A DNA stretch of 64,000 bases, taken from assembly GCA_030063045.1 (NCBI GenBank), contig JAQSEB010000013.1, positions 744,001 through 808,000 of the forward strand, read 5' to 3'. The notes beneath the pieces were generated by a model that saw nothing but the letters and a program-made list of their open reading frames with translations, ran no database searches and was not told where the DNA came from. Of this stretch, positions 44,250 through 57,200 are shown one piece after another (positions within the stretch are counted from its first letter, which is position 1; each line of letters opens with the position of its first letter). This DNA is from Pratylenchus scribneri. Taxonomy: Eukaryota; Nematoda; Chromadorea; Rhabditida; Pratylenchidae. Made by a program: the position numbers and the translations under genes.

Positions 44250-44722
44250 AAATTTAAATGTTTTTGGAAATATTTAATTTATTTTACTAAAACAATTGAA
44301 AATTTTTTATAAAGATATAAAATAAATAATTCAATCTTTTCTCTTATAATCTGGAAATCAAGTTAGAGAAAAAAATTTAAATTCGAAAAAATATTTAAAT
44401 TTAGAAATTCAATACAATTTTTTTGATAAAATTTTTTAAAATTTCTCTTAAAAAACTTCCTAATTATAAAATATATGTACTAATTAAATTAAGAATGATT
44501 AAAATCTATAATATTATAAAATAAATATGCTAAAATATATATAATTTTAAAATAATCAGGGCAAATAACTTGATTAATTGGAAGATAATATTCAATAATT
44601 TAATGAATGTTGGAAACAATTAATTAAATAAATTTCATTTCTTAAATAATAATAAAATTATTTTCTAATAAATAAATTTTAAGCAAAATTTATTTATTAA
44701 AAAGAAATTAATCAAAATATTA

Positions 44723-44825
44723 CCTTATTTGATAGATCCACATATTATTATCGGTTGGAATACAAATGACCGCTTCAAAAATTAATTCCATGGGAAGCGA
44801 AAGTGTCGCTGCATTTGATTGCAAA
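44723..44825 (-). CDS. minus-strand exon-like island, possible F-box start
   Basis: AACAAG acceptor, frame LQSNAATLSLPMELIFEAVI then CIPTDNNMWIYQI, then AAG and GTAATA donor. LPMELIFEAV recalls the LPxELxxxIF opening of F-box domains, which recruit substrates to SCF ubiquitin ligases; the match is short and tentative. Confidence 0.4.
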
Positions 44826-45603
44826 CTTGTTTTTAATAAGTGGCGGAATTTTTTAATGCGAAATATTTTTAAATTATTAAATTTTATTACGAAATATTCT
44901 ATTAAAAATATGTAATAAATAAATTTATATATGTAACTATTAATAAATAAATAAAATTTCATATTATCAAAATAAATATTCCTATAAAATTAATTATATA
45001 TTTATTCAATATAACTTATAAAAAAATAATGTAATAATAAATAAATTTTAATCAAAATTTTCAATCATTAAATTAATTTAATAAATGACAATAAAAGTTT
45101 CTTTGTGAATTATTTTTTGATATGATATAGTGATTGCAATATAAAAGAAAATTAAATAAAATTATTTGTATAAAAATTATAAAAATTAATTTGGTCAAGA
45201 TTGATTTCGTCATAATAAAATTTGAGTGATGATGGAATATTTACTAAAATTTTAAGAATTCTAATCAATTAATTCGAATGAATAAATTTATTTAAATTAC
45301 TCAAAAATATTAAATGATTTAGCAATATGAAGCAGAAAATAGAGTTTTTTTTTAAATCTTTATTTTATATCCTTTAAAGATATTAGACATGAAGTTAAAG
45401 ATATATGGATCAATTTCGATGTAAAAATGCATTTAATGATCATGCATTTGAAGAAAAGATTAATCTATATAATATACATTAGTCAATTGATAATTCTTTA
45501 AAAAAATAATGAAATTAAATTTTAAAAATGAATTTCATTTTTGAGTAAAAATGGAATTTATAAAGTTTTAATTTTAATTTTACTAAAAAAAAGAATAATT
45601 CAG

Positions 45604-45734
45604 AATGGCCGACATTCTATGGTTGGAAATGTTTGGAAAAAAGAATTGAGTCTTCGAAACAAACGAGGGCATCGCTTCTTTTGAACGATTTGAATGCGCA
45701 AAGGCCAAAGGCCATTCAGCAAAATATCACAGAG
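45604..45734 (+). CDS. 131-nt exon-like island
   Basis: ATTTCAG-like acceptor, then WPTFYGWKCLEKRIESSKQT, RASLLLNDLNAQRPKAIQQN, ITE and GTCGTA. This is one of the clearest coding segments in the tract, with no stop for 43 codons and normal codon use. Family unknown. Confidence 0.5.
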
Positions 45735-46275
45735 GTCGTAAAAAAAAATTTTTTTAATTAAAAAATATATTTTTAATGAAAATTAATAAATTTATAAAAT
45801 AAAAATTATAATACTTTTTTTTGTTAAGATTCATGCCAACATTAAATGAAAAATTAAATATGAAAAAAATGAAATTAAAATTAATTTTTATTTTAAACAG
45901 AAATAAATTTATTTGTAAATAAATTTTTAAATATAAATTAAATATCGATGTATTTTATGTAAAAGGGAAAAAAAATTTAAAAACTTTTGATGAATTAAAA
46001 ATAAAATAAATTGAATAAGAAAAGCAAATTAATTTAATTAAAAAAAACCTAGTGATGGAAATTGATTTTCGAAAAGTTTTTTAACCATAAATAATTTAAA
46101 AGTTTAATTATTGAAAATCTATTTAATACATACTTGGAGTGAAAAATAAGTTTTTGCGTGAAATATGGGGAACAAACTACACTATTATGTATTTTAACAT
46201 TTATAATTTTATATTATTCCTTTCATTTTTAGAAAAGATATTAAATTAGGCAATCCATGTGATTCATAAATTTAG

Positions 46276-46374
46276 AATGGCGATTTCTCTGTCGAACAGA
46301 AAGACTGGAATGAAGTTGTTCATGAATTGACTTCAGAGAAAACTAGCCTTAGGGAAATTTTGGATGCCCTATAA
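46276..46374 (+). CDS. terminal-exon-like island, 32 codons
   Basis: AAATTTAG acceptor, then NGDFSVEQKDWNEVVHELTS and EKTSLREILDAL, TAA. It is acidic and helical. It could be the last exon of a gene that includes the 45.6 kb segment, but the phases could not be verified. Confidence 0.45.
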   Translation, partial: NGDFSVEQKDWNEVVHELTSEKTSLREILDAL

Positions 46375-47024
46375 AAAATTCTACCAATATTTCAATAAAA
46401 TAGATGGATTATTTTATAATTAATTAATATTTGAAATGAAATCATAATTAAATTTAAATAATAATATAAAGAATGAAAATGAATATAATAATGGATAAAA
46501 TTGTAAAAAATTTTAAATCTATTATTAACAATTAAATATAGATAAAGAATAAAATTATCTATTGTTATGGTAAATTAATTAATATAATAAATATTATCCA
46601 TGAATCGCTTGGTTATAATAAATGTGGTTACGAAGAGCATCATGACTCATGATATTTTATAATTTATTTTATAATTTTTCTTTTTTATGAAGATGAAAAT
46701 AAAATTAATTTTATTGTTAAAAAAAAATAATTAAAAATAAATTATTTTATATAAATCTATTTAATGATATGTAGGAAATTAAAAAGATAAAACAAAATTT
46801 TCTGAATTATTTTAACAAATCAATTGAGAATTGAATCACTTTTGTTCTGATTGATTGCAATGTAAACGGGAAGAGAAATGTTATAAAATGCACGATGAAT
46901 TGTGATTTAGCCATGTTTAAGCAAGTAAACATATATACGAGAGATAATTTAAATAAAATAAACTTATGTTCAGAAAATAATGCATAATTGAATTTAATTG
47001 ATAAGAATAAAGAATGAAATTAAG

Positions 47025-47068
47025 TTGCTGACCGCAGCAAGCCAAAAAAGCACCGGGAACCTGTAAAG
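47025..47068. other. exon-like segment readable on either strand
   Basis: Plus strand: ATTAAG acceptor, ADRSKPKKHREPVK, then GTAAAAG donor. Minus strand: CTTTTACCTTTACAG acceptor at 47061-47063 followed by VPGAFLACCGQQLNF. Both have good splice context; only one is likely real. Confidence 0.3.
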
Positions 47069-48395
47069 GTAAAAGATTAAAATTTAATAAAAAAAAATAT
47101 AGGAATTGAAACAATTTTTATAAATATCAACATTAAAATTATAAATCTATTCATTCATTGAATATTGGTCAATTGCTGGCATTGAAATTGCCGAAATTAA
47201 AATATAACAATGAAAAAAAATGAAATTAAATTTTTTTTTAATATTAATTAATTATTATTAGAAAATTTTTTTATAAAATTAATTATAAGATGCTCAAATA
47301 TTCTTTAATAGTAGAAATTTTTTCATCATATCTCTTCATAAAATTTACTTCAATTTACAAATTAAAATTAATTTAAAAAATTTATTTTATTTATTTATTC
47401 AATTTTAATAAATTATTAAAACTATTTAAATGATTAAAATTTACAAAAAAAAATTAAAATATTTTAAGAATATTAATAATTTAAATTATTCCTAGTAATT
47501 TCAAGGAAGCCATCTAGCATATTATCAAACTTTAGAATAAAATAAAATTAATATAATAATTTGCACTAAAATAATTTTATAGATGGTTAATTTTAAGAAA
47601 TAATAAAAATATTTATAATATTTTATTTAGAAAAAAAATCTCCAAAAAATCTTAGCAGGAAACATTTTTATGCTAAGGAAAACTTTGAAATTTCCTAATT
47701 TTTTTCTTTATTCCATTCATCCCTATAATAATGAGAAAATTAAAATTTAAAGATGCAAATTTCTCCTGATTGACTATTTTCAACACTGTATTTTCTTGTT
47801 TCTTCCGTCGAGTTAAAGAGAAGAAAAAGAAAATAATGGTATAGCGGGAAGTGGAAACTCTGATACAGCGGGAAGTGGAAACGAATATCAATCTATCTTA
47901 AATAAATTAAAAAAAATTTTAATGATTTATTGCAGCAATAAAAAATAAATATATATTATTGCTAAATTTATGAATAAATAAATATATTTTGCAAAGGAAA
48001 AAATAAAAAAATTTATAATTTTACAGAAAATAAATTAAAATTAAATATTTTCATAAAAATTATTATTAATTATTAATATAATATTTGAAGGTGCCGTTGA
48101 TAAAAATTTTTAAAAAATGAAAATAAACAATTAATTTTTAAAATATAAAATAAAATGATTAAGCTAAAATTTCTAATAAATTTAAAAAGATAAAAGTGTA
48201 TTTTTTATTATAGAAAGACTAAAAATATAATAATTAAAACATTGAAATCTTATATATTTAAAAAATTACCTCGAAACATACTTTCTGTTACGAATAATAG
48301 TATAGAAGGATGACATTCATTTTATAATCAAAAGTGCCAAGAAATATTATCAATTAAAATTATTAAAATATTTGCAATTATTTTGTACTAGAAAG

Positions 48396-48514
48396 GCACT
48401 CAAAAATTTGTGTGTATCCCATATTTTATGCACTGAAAGGACATGAAGATTGTTACCAAGAATGCGCCAGATTGTTCATTGAGCAGTTTGGCCTTTTTGT
48501 GGCTGCTAAGATTA
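48396..48514 (+). CDS. 119-nt exon-like island
   Basis: TAGAAAG acceptor, frame HSKICVYPIFYALKGHEDCY then QECARLFIEQFGLFVAAKI, with a GTGAAG donor at 48515 (the frame is also open to 48544). Strong coding character. Family unknown. Confidence 0.45.
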
Positions 48515-51500
48515 GTGAAGGAAAACAAATAATTTTGTTATAAATTTTTTTTATAAAATTTAGCGAGATTGAATTTTTTAATAATAAAATAATGCCAGGA
48601 ATTAAAAATTTAATTAATCAAAAAATTTAATATATTTTATTTAATTGGAAAAATTACTATATTCTATTGTTTTAAAGAATACAATATATAAAATATATTA
48701 CAATTCAAACGAATTCTTCTGAAATATAAATTTATTTTAGAATAAATTTTTAAAATTTTATAGATAAAAATAGAAAATAATTATATTAAATTCAGTTTTA
48801 ATAATTAAAAATATTAATAATATTGATTTGAATGATGAATAAAAAGAATTAAATGATTATACCAAATCCATATCAACGTATCATAGTTATTTTCTTCATA
48901 AAAAATACAAAAATTTATCTAATTTCAGAAAAAATATAATAGAAAAGCAAAATTATTTTATAAAATTTTCTAAAAAATTAATTGAAATTATTCTAATTGA
49001 TTAGCGAAAAAAAAAATTTGCTCTGATGTTGCAATATTGAATTTAATAAAAGAATGGGTATAAATATCTAATATAAAATATAAAATTTAAAAAATTATAT
49101 TTATGAATAAATTAATGAAAAATGTAAAATAAATTTTTTAGAATTTAATTATATAATCGTATATAGATTAAACTTAGACTAAAAAATTTAATGATGAGAA
49201 TCTATTTAATTTTTAAAAATATATAATGCCATAATAAAATTTTCTTAAAAAAATATCTATGTTTTGTATTTTTAATTGAGAATTATTATAGAATTTTTAA
49301 TAAAAATTAACTCCAAATTAATTAATCTGGCAATAATTTTGATTGATGCTTTCAAAAAATAAGAAAAAAACTTCTTAAAAAGAAATAAATAATATTATAA
49401 AATGTTAATAAAAAGAAATAAAGAAAAAAAATGAAAAAATCTAATCAAAAATAAAAATATATAAATCGTTAAAAAATTATTTTATTTATATTTAAAAAAA
49501 TAATTAGTTTTGAAAAATTTTAATTTTTATATAAAAGAATATTTGGATTATATTTAATTAAATGAAGTTATATAATTACGAAAATTTAATTTTAATTGCA
49601 ACTGGGAAATTTTTCCATATTCATCAGGAAGAGCAAAACATTTGTGTCTTGAATTTGTATTTTTATTTTAATATAATTTATTATAATAAATAAATAAAAT
49701 ATTATCCACCATCATCACTAGAAAAGCAGTAGAATGATGAATGAGGAATAACTACAGCCACGAATCCATCAACGTGTGATGATGATTCAGCCAACGGATT
49801 ATCTTCGATATTATCCTTCCATTCAGCGACCTAACCCTCGTTTTCCCTGTAAGGCTAGGGTGAAATATCTATATATACAATACAACAAAATTATCCCGGC
49901 AAATTAATTAAATAGCGGATTGTTAAATATTAAGAATATGGACTATAAATTAATATAATAGAAATTAATAAATCTTATTAGCAAAATGACTATATATCGG
50001 CAATCAATCTTTTTATAAAAGATTTATATAAATCAATTTTTTTTCAATTTTGTTCGTCAGAAGAAATATTATGGAAAGATATATTTTTATTTTAAAATGA
50101 TTTTCATGAAATAAATAAAAATTAATTGAATATTATTAAATTGAATTCGAAACATGAAAACACCATAAAATGTTGACGAGGAAAAAGTTTAACCCGACAA
50201 AAAACAATAAAACTAAGGAGTAGAATACTGATAAATTAAAGTGAAATTAAAAAAATTAATCATTTAAAAATCAATTTGATGACGAGGAATAAAAATTATA
50301 AAAATATAAAATAAAATTTTCTTAATAAAAATAAGATCGTATAATAAAAATCATTGAAAATTTCTATAAATTTCAGGATTAGTAAGAATTTAATAACTGT
50401 ATAAATACAGAATTGAGTCTTTTAAATATTGATATTTTATATTAAATTATCTTTTATTGATTATATTAAATGATATTAAATTATTTATTTTAATATTAAC
50501 AAAATTAAATAAAATTAATGGTTAAAATATCTATTGATATGAATAATATATGGATTAATTAAAATTATAAGTAAGAAAATTCTAAATTCATAAAAAAAAT
50601 TTATATATAATGCAAAAATGAAAATTTCCTATGCGTCTAGGATTCTGACATTTAGGGCCCTAATAGAAATACTAAATTAAAAATAATTATTAATATGAAG
50701 AATTAATATAATAAAAACAGTTGGTAAAATTTAAACCTAATTTAACAAAAAAATAATTAAAAGAATTTTCGAACTAAATTCTTAAATATATTATAATCCT
50801 ATATGATAATATAAAATAAGAATTAATTAATTGATTTAAATTTTTTTGGCTGTTTAAAGAAGTATAATTAGGTCGAAAGGAAAATATATAACTATTAATC
50901 CTGATTACTTTAAGAAATTCTAAAATAAATTTCGATCTTGAAATAAAATAGAGAAAAGGTAAAATAAATGAAAAAATAACAAATTATTCGATCTTATAGG
51001 AATTAAAATAATTTAAAAATATAAAAATACGGAATATGTTTAAATAATTAAAAACTAATATATATCTGCAATAAGATTTGTTTAAATAATTTTTAAAAAA
51101 TATTATATCTAATAAAGGGGAAAAAATTTAAAAGAATTAGATAATACTTATTAAAAACAAGTGAAATAAATAAATAAATCATATATTATAAAAGCTGAGA
51201 AAATTTAAAATATGAAAAAATAAAAAATCAATTTTTTTTTAAATAAAATTTATGCAAATATATAATAGAAATTTATACAAAAATTTTGATAAAATTTTGT
51301 TAAAAATAAATTAAAATTATAATATAAAATTAAAATTTTATGAAATATATTATTTATTTCGTAAAAATTATTGATTCTTTGATAAAATCGTGTTTAATTG
51401 CACTTTTATTAAGAGAAAATACGTATTATTTAATTGAAATATACTTTGACATTATTTATGATCAATATGATCAATTCTGGATAAGGTTCATTCTTCATTC

Positions 51501-52795
51501 CTTCGTAGATTTTCACTCTTCAGCGAAAAAATCAAATATTTAATTCTAAAAATCAAAATATGGACCAGGAATTCATCATTATAATAATTTAGAAATTTAA
51601 AGTAAATATTGTATGATAAATTGAAAAAAAATCTAGTAAAAATCAAAAAATTGCAAATATGTAGTTCAATAAAGCGGAATTTAAAAGAGTATTTATACAA
51701 CTAAATTTGAACAAAATTCTCCGTGATACATTCAGATTTTCGGCGTAAGTGAAAATCTTAAATTATCGTTAAATATTAAAAAATTATATATGTATAGCTA
51801 ATAACAATATAAAGATATTTGTAATAATGTTTTTTAAAATAAAATAATATATGTGAACAACTAGTAAATAAAGTATTTTTCTAAAGTCAAAAAATTCTTT
51901 CAATTTGAATAGCTATAAAAAATTGATAATTAAAAATGAATGGAAAGGGTCAAAAAATGAGTAATTTTTAAATTGGCCATGTATAAGAATTGAAGGCGGT
52001 ATACGAGAGGCAAGCCACAAAAGTCGCAAATAAATAATAATAATATTCAATTAAAATTATATTTTTTATAATTTTTAAAAAAAATTGTAAGCAATTCTAA
52101 GAAAATATTATCAAAATTTAAATTTAAAACTAAATAATTATCCGTAATAAAAAATATTCAAAAAAAATATAATAGAATTATAGTGCAAAAACCACTCTCG
52201 ATTGAAGATTTAGCATTGGAAATATGCTCCATCTAAAATAATAAAAAATATTTTTATTCAATAATTCACTGGGCTAGCGACAAAATATTTGCGATTATTT
52301 GCCAAAAAAGGGAAACAATAAAAATTATCGTAGATAATTCGATGAAGAATATTAACAAAAATAATATATTAAATAAAAAATTATTAATAATATCTTTTGA
52401 ATAAAATAGATCAATAAATATAAAAGAAAAAATAAGATATACAAAAATTATTTAGGATCTAAAAAAGAAACTGTACTAAAATTAGGAGAATTAATAATGG
52501 CAAAAATCGAAATTTATATCTTAAATTTGTTGTTATGAAAATATGAATATATCAATAAAAAACATTACAAAAACATGAAGAATTGATCTTTAACAATGTT
52601 GTAAAACGACTTTTGAAAAAAAAGTTTTATAATTAATAAAATATAAATGGCCATAATATAAATAATAAAAAATTGATTTATTATTTTTGAACCTCATTGA
52701 TGTTTTAGCCGTTAAAATATAAAAATATAGTAGAAAGGATAAACAAATTTATCAATGTTAGATTCAATTTCTTTCCATTTTCAAATTTAAAAAAA

Positions 52796-52858
52796 ATGTC
52801 CAAAAACAACAATATTGCAAACAATTGTTTGGATGCTGCATTATGGGAGCAAAATTGA
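52796..52858 (+). CDS. short ORF, 20 aa
   Basis: ATG frame MSKNNNIANNCLDAALWEQN then TGA, followed closely by another frame MMPIEAV with a GTGAAG donor. Weak but non-random composition. Confidence 0.25.
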   Translation: MSKNNNIANNCLDAALWEQN

Positions 52859-53350
52859 CGTTAAATGATGCCAATTGAGGCTGTGGTGAAGATAGTAATT
52901 TTTAATAGTAAATAATAAAATATTGCTTATTGAATATAACTGGCATTTACTATCTATTAATTTCAAAAGATAAATAGTAAATAAAGATTTAATAAATTAA
53001 ATTTTATGGCTAAAATAGCAGATCAATTGAAAAAGAGCAAAATAATAGATAAACGAGATCCGAGATGATATTAAGAAATATTTTCTTGATAATTTCGACA
53101 TTTCCTCTATTAGATTAATGTTAAATTTAATTTCCTGAGAACACTAAAATAGTATAATGTACAAATATAAGGCAAAAAAATGAAATGGTTATTTCTACAA
53201 TAAATGTTGAAAAGTATATTAAAATAAAAAAATTAATTATTAAAATTGAAAAAAGAAAAATAATATTCATTTTTTTACAAAATAATAAATAGATATTTAA
53301 AATTTTATTTATCAAATTAATTAACTCTTTATATTTATAGCAATGCTAAC

Positions 53351-54137
53351 CAGTGTTTTCCTGTTCCAACTTTTTTCAATCTGTTCTGTTCCTGTTCTGT
53401 TCTCTTAACATGGAACAGTCTAATTGTTCTGTTCCTGTTCTCTGTTCCAACTTGGAACAGGAACAGGAATAGGAACAGGAACAGGAACAGAACAGATTTT
53501 CTGTTCTTAAACTGTTCCAAAGGAAAAATTTATTTCAAAAAAATAAAAACGTAAAAGAAGTAAACGAAGCAAGTAACAATTAAAAAAATATCATTTCATA
53601 CATATCATCAACCATAAATCTTGCGAAAATTTCTTTTTTGACCAAAAATATTCGGCTTAAAATGAACGATTCGGGTCCCTCTGATAATAAATTTCACAAA
53701 AAAATTCAAGTCCTTAATTAATGCTTTTCTGGAATTAAACAACCAATTGGTGGGTTTGGGGAAGATGTGTGAATTCCCTTTCCCCAAACGAAAAATGAAA
53801 AAAAAAGTAAATAGTGATCCTTTAGTTTTATGTATTTAGATCCAAATTTTTGGCCATATTTTTGGTTGGCATCGGAAATTTGAGAAAGAACAAAATAAAA
53901 GCCCCAAGAAAATTCAAAAATTTTTTTCCCTCCCCGGCCTGATTTACGAGTTCCTCAGGAACAGTCTAGGAACAGCCAATTCTGCTCTGTTCCTGTTCTG
54001 TTCCTGTTCCAAAAAATTTTCAAACTGTTCTGTTCCTGTTCTGTTCTAAATCATGGAACAGGAAAAGGGACAGGAACAGGAACAGAACAGGAACAGGACA
54101 GGAACAGAACAGAATCAGAGGAACAGGGAAAACACTG
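53351..54137. mobile_element. 787-bp hAT-type MITE with GGAACAG subterminal repeats
   Basis: The ends are CAGTGTTTTCC and GGAAAACACTG, flanked by exact ATGCTAAC copies at 53343-53350 and 54138-54145 (8 bp). Both arms are filled with variants of CTGTTCCTGTTC / GGAACAGGAACAG. The unique middle (about 53530-53940) has no transposase. Ends, duplication length and subterminal repeats all fit a non-autonomous hAT element. Confidence 0.92.
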
Positions 54138-54649
54138 ATGCTAACCTTGTCATTATGATTGGATTTTGCATAGAAAACAAAGAAAACATTATTTAAATTA
54201 AATCTAGATAAAATTATCCATGATATAGTCATATCAATGTTGTTTATTATATTATAAAATTTAGTTCAAGTATTTAAAAAATTTAAAATTCTTTTATAAA
54301 TGAATATAATATATAAAAATTATTAAATAAATTAACAATTGAATTTTTAATTTACAAAAAATATAAAAATAGAATTAAGTTTATTAGAATTTGCTCGGAA
54401 TTGAATAAAATAAATTAATTTTTCCTTCATCTCTTTGAATACTGTGACAGTTGTCTCTCTTATCAGTTCCTCATAAAAAATTATTATTATTAAAATAAGA
54501 TATCTAAGACTATGATTTATGAAAGATGTTAAATAATAATTAAAAAATAGGAAATAAGATTTAATGAGCAAAATTTCACAAGATATGCCGAAATTCCGAA
54601 ATTCAATTACTTTTTGTGGTAAAATTGGTTTATACGGTCCAAGCTCAAA

Positions 54650-55270
54650 ATCATGCAAATTATATACCATTCGAAGCTTCTTAACGAGCTGAGTCCGAAT
54701 CTGCAAAAATTTTTACCCGGCAAGCACTTTTGGCCAAGTTATGGCCATTAAAAACATTTACCCATAAAAGTGAAGGGTCCCCCCTATGGGTCAAAAATTT
54801 TGAAAATTTCTTTTCGGACAAATTATACCTCAATCGACGCGTCTCGATGAGCAGAGTCCGAATCTGTAATTGGTTTCGCCTAAAACTCTAAAATAAAAAA
54901 AGTTATGGCCATTTTTGTCTCGCTGGAATGTGTTGGAACTGCGGAGGTAATGTAAGAAGGGACTCCGGAGTGGCGTAGCCGTAGCGACGACCCGGACCGC
55001 GGAGCGGTCCGGCGGCGAACTTAGCGAGCGCTAGCGAGCTAAGTGAGCCGTGAGGAGCGAAGGCGGAGCACACGTAGGAGTCCCTACTGAAATGCCCACC
55101 GGAGCAGTTCCAATCCGTATTTCTTTTGCGCGACTTTAACTTTTTTCTTTTTCAACTTTGTACCAAACTGATAGCAGATTCATTCTCTGCTCGTCAAGAC
55201 GCGTCGAACGAGGTATCATATGTCCAAAAAATTTTTTTTAAATTTTCGACCCATAGGGGGGACCCTTAAT
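54650..55270. mobile_element. foldback element with GC-rich hairpin core (copy 2, right end missing)
   Basis: It matches the 18640-19430 element in order: TTTTGGCCAAGTTATGGCCA, GAAGGGTCCCCCCTATGGGT, CAATCGACGCGTCTCGATGA, AATGTGTTGGAACTGCGGAG, then a G+C-rich centre and the inverted blocks. The right arm stops after GGGGGGACCCTTAA (55270), so the outer right part is lost. The central hairpin has other bases (CCGGACCGC at 54992-55000 with GCGGTCCGG at 55004-55012) but keeps a stem in the same place. Confidence 0.85.
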
Positions 55271-55390
55271 AAAAAGACAAATAAAATGATAAAAAAAGCC
55301 AATTGAATAATGAATTTTTTTAAATTGTAAAAAATCTTAAAATAAATATTATTCTATAAAAGATTCAAACAAAATATAATAGAAGAACAT

Positions 55391-55531
55391 TGAATTATTT
55401 ATTAAAATTGGTAAACGAACCAATGCTCTACCTTGGAGCAAAAATACATGTTCATTTATCTTGAAGATATACTACTCTTCTCTGTCTTTTACTTCATTCT
55501 GGAGCAGTTTTTATTTCATTTATAAACATAA
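55391..55531 (+). CDS. coding-like island
   Basis: The frame IGKRTNALPWSKNTCSFILK then IYYSSLSFTSFWSSFYFIY runs about 45 codons to TAA; a second frame reads LVNEPMLYLGAKIHVHLS. Composition is Ser/Tyr rich. Choice of frame is uncertain. Confidence 0.3.
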
Positions 55532-55952
55532 ATAAAAGGTATTAAAAAAATTAATAAAATATTGAAAAATATTTTAAATGGGTTTAAAAATATATATTAT
55601 TTTTAAATCAAAATATCAAGTAATAAATTTATGAAGTACCAAATTATATTGTTATATAAAAGAATATTTAAAAAAAATAATCCATATAAAGAGATTATCG
55701 TTCAAAATAAATTGGAGATTTATGCCATAAAAATAATTAAAAATTAATTACAAGGAAAATTAAAATTTTTTAAAAATACAAAAATTATTTTAGAATATAA
55801 AATTGCAAAAGTATCGAGAAATTAAAGAAATGAGAATGAAAAATAAAATTGAAAAAAAATATCATTTGTCATAAATAAATAAATAAATAATGAATTTGCT
55901 TAGATAATGAAATTGATAAATGTAATTGAAATAGAAGTGCCAGACTAAAAAA

Positions 55953-56024
55953 ATGTATGCCTACTTTCGCCAAATAGATGAAGTTGAGAAGACAAATTTT
56001 CAGATATATGCAGAAAATTTATGA
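55953..56024 (+). CDS. short ORF, 23 aa
   Basis: ATG frame MYAYFRQIDEVEKTNFQIYA then ENL and TGA. A possible first or single micro-exon. Confidence 0.3.
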   Translation: MYAYFRQIDEVEKTNFQIYAENL

Positions 56025-56360
56025 TATAATATATAAAATTTTTGAAATGAAATCTTTTAAAAATTTATATTAATTAAATTTAAATCAGGTTTTACATAAA
56101 TTAAAAAAATTATTTTATTTAAATGTTAAATATTTTAAAAAATTTATTTTTTTTCAAAATAAGGAATTTTTAATTTTATATTTGATTATAATTTTTTTAT
56201 ATTCATGTGGGGATATAAAAATAATATTAAAATCAATCCTGAGAGATTGTTCTGGAATAAATTAAAAAATACTTTTCTAATTGAAAAATGACATTAAAAG
56301 AAATCACAAAATATTAGTTTTTACAGGATAAAAAAATCTAATCTATGTTAATTATATAAA

Positions 56361-56435
56361 CTATCAATCTTTGATGTAAACAGCTGGGTCTATTCGGTCA
56401 AACCTAGAATAAAATTTATAATCAAATATTTTTAA
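56361..56435 (+). CDS. coding-like island, 24 codons
   Basis: LSIFDVNSWVYSVKPRIK then an AT-rich tail and TAA. The core (AACAGCTGGGTCTATTCGGT) stands out from background. Confidence 0.3.
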   Translation, partial: LSIFDVNSWVYSVKPRIKFIIKYF

Positions 56436-56896
56436 TATATAAAATAAAGTAACAATTGACAAAAATATTTAAAATGAAAATTTTACCATATTAATATGAA
56501 GAGAAAATATAATAATTAGATGAAGAATATAAATAAAATTTGAAATTTATAAAATCTTAGATAAATTTTTTAATTATAAATTTTAAATTAAGTATTAATC
56601 ATATTAAATATTTTAAAAATAAAAATGATAAAATTTATTTAATGAAAAAAAAATATAAATTATACAATATTTAAAAAAATTTTCCAATTGAACAAATTAA
56701 TTCGAAAAAAAATATAAACAAAAATATATATAAGCAATTTTCTAAAAAAATATTTTAAAAAATTCATCAAAAATAAAAAATAATAAATCGAAAATTGTAA
56801 ATATTTTTATTGATAATTATTAGTAAAATTATATAAAACAACACTTATCAAAATCGTAAAGAAATAAATATATTTCAATACGAATTAAGGGCTATC

Positions 56897-57200
56897 ATGT
56901 CTTATTATGACGACAAATATCTAGATCAATTTTTATTCCCGTTTACTAATGTAATAGCAATACTGGAATCTATTAATGAAAATTATTGAGCAAATTATTC
57001 TGAATTAAACATCAAACAATAACAGGGCCAAAAATAAAATAGAGCTGCGTAATTATTACGACTATGGCGTGTATTCAATCGTATATGCAAGACATCTTAT
57101 AAATGATTTGCCAATGAGTTTCAATGCCGAAAATATTAAATTTTATCGCAAATTCTGTGCAAAAATGCACTTTGAAAAATTCTGGGATTCGAAAATATAA
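56897..57200 (+). pseudogene. Ulp1/SENP-like cysteine protease remnant, catalytic Cys replaced by Tyr
   Basis: A 57-codon exon (57027-57200, acceptor AACAG) reads KIELRNYYDYGVYSIVYARH then LINDLPMSFNAENIKFYRKF and ends in TAA. It matches the C-terminal catalytic block of Ulp1-type proteases, usually NxYDCGxY, which cleave SUMO or NEDD8 from proteins. Here the Cys codon position holds TAT (57063-57065), one base from TGT. An upstream ATG frame (56897-56989; MSYYDDKYLDQFLFPF) resembles the N-terminus of SENP8-type members. The His and Asp segments are absent. It is an inactive fragment or pseudo-enzyme; family call is by eye. Confidence 0.5.

Noticed and set aside
53335..54232. ORFs rich in FLFLFL or NRNR repeats
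   Set aside because: They are translations of the GGAACAG/CTGTTCC arrays of the hAT MITE.
54347..54706. Minus-strand 119-codon ORF, the longest in the AT-rich tract
   Set aside because: Its first part lies in the outer arm of the foldback at 54650 and the rest is low-complexity Ile/Phe/Asn/Lys; no motif was seen. A real exon cannot be fully excluded.
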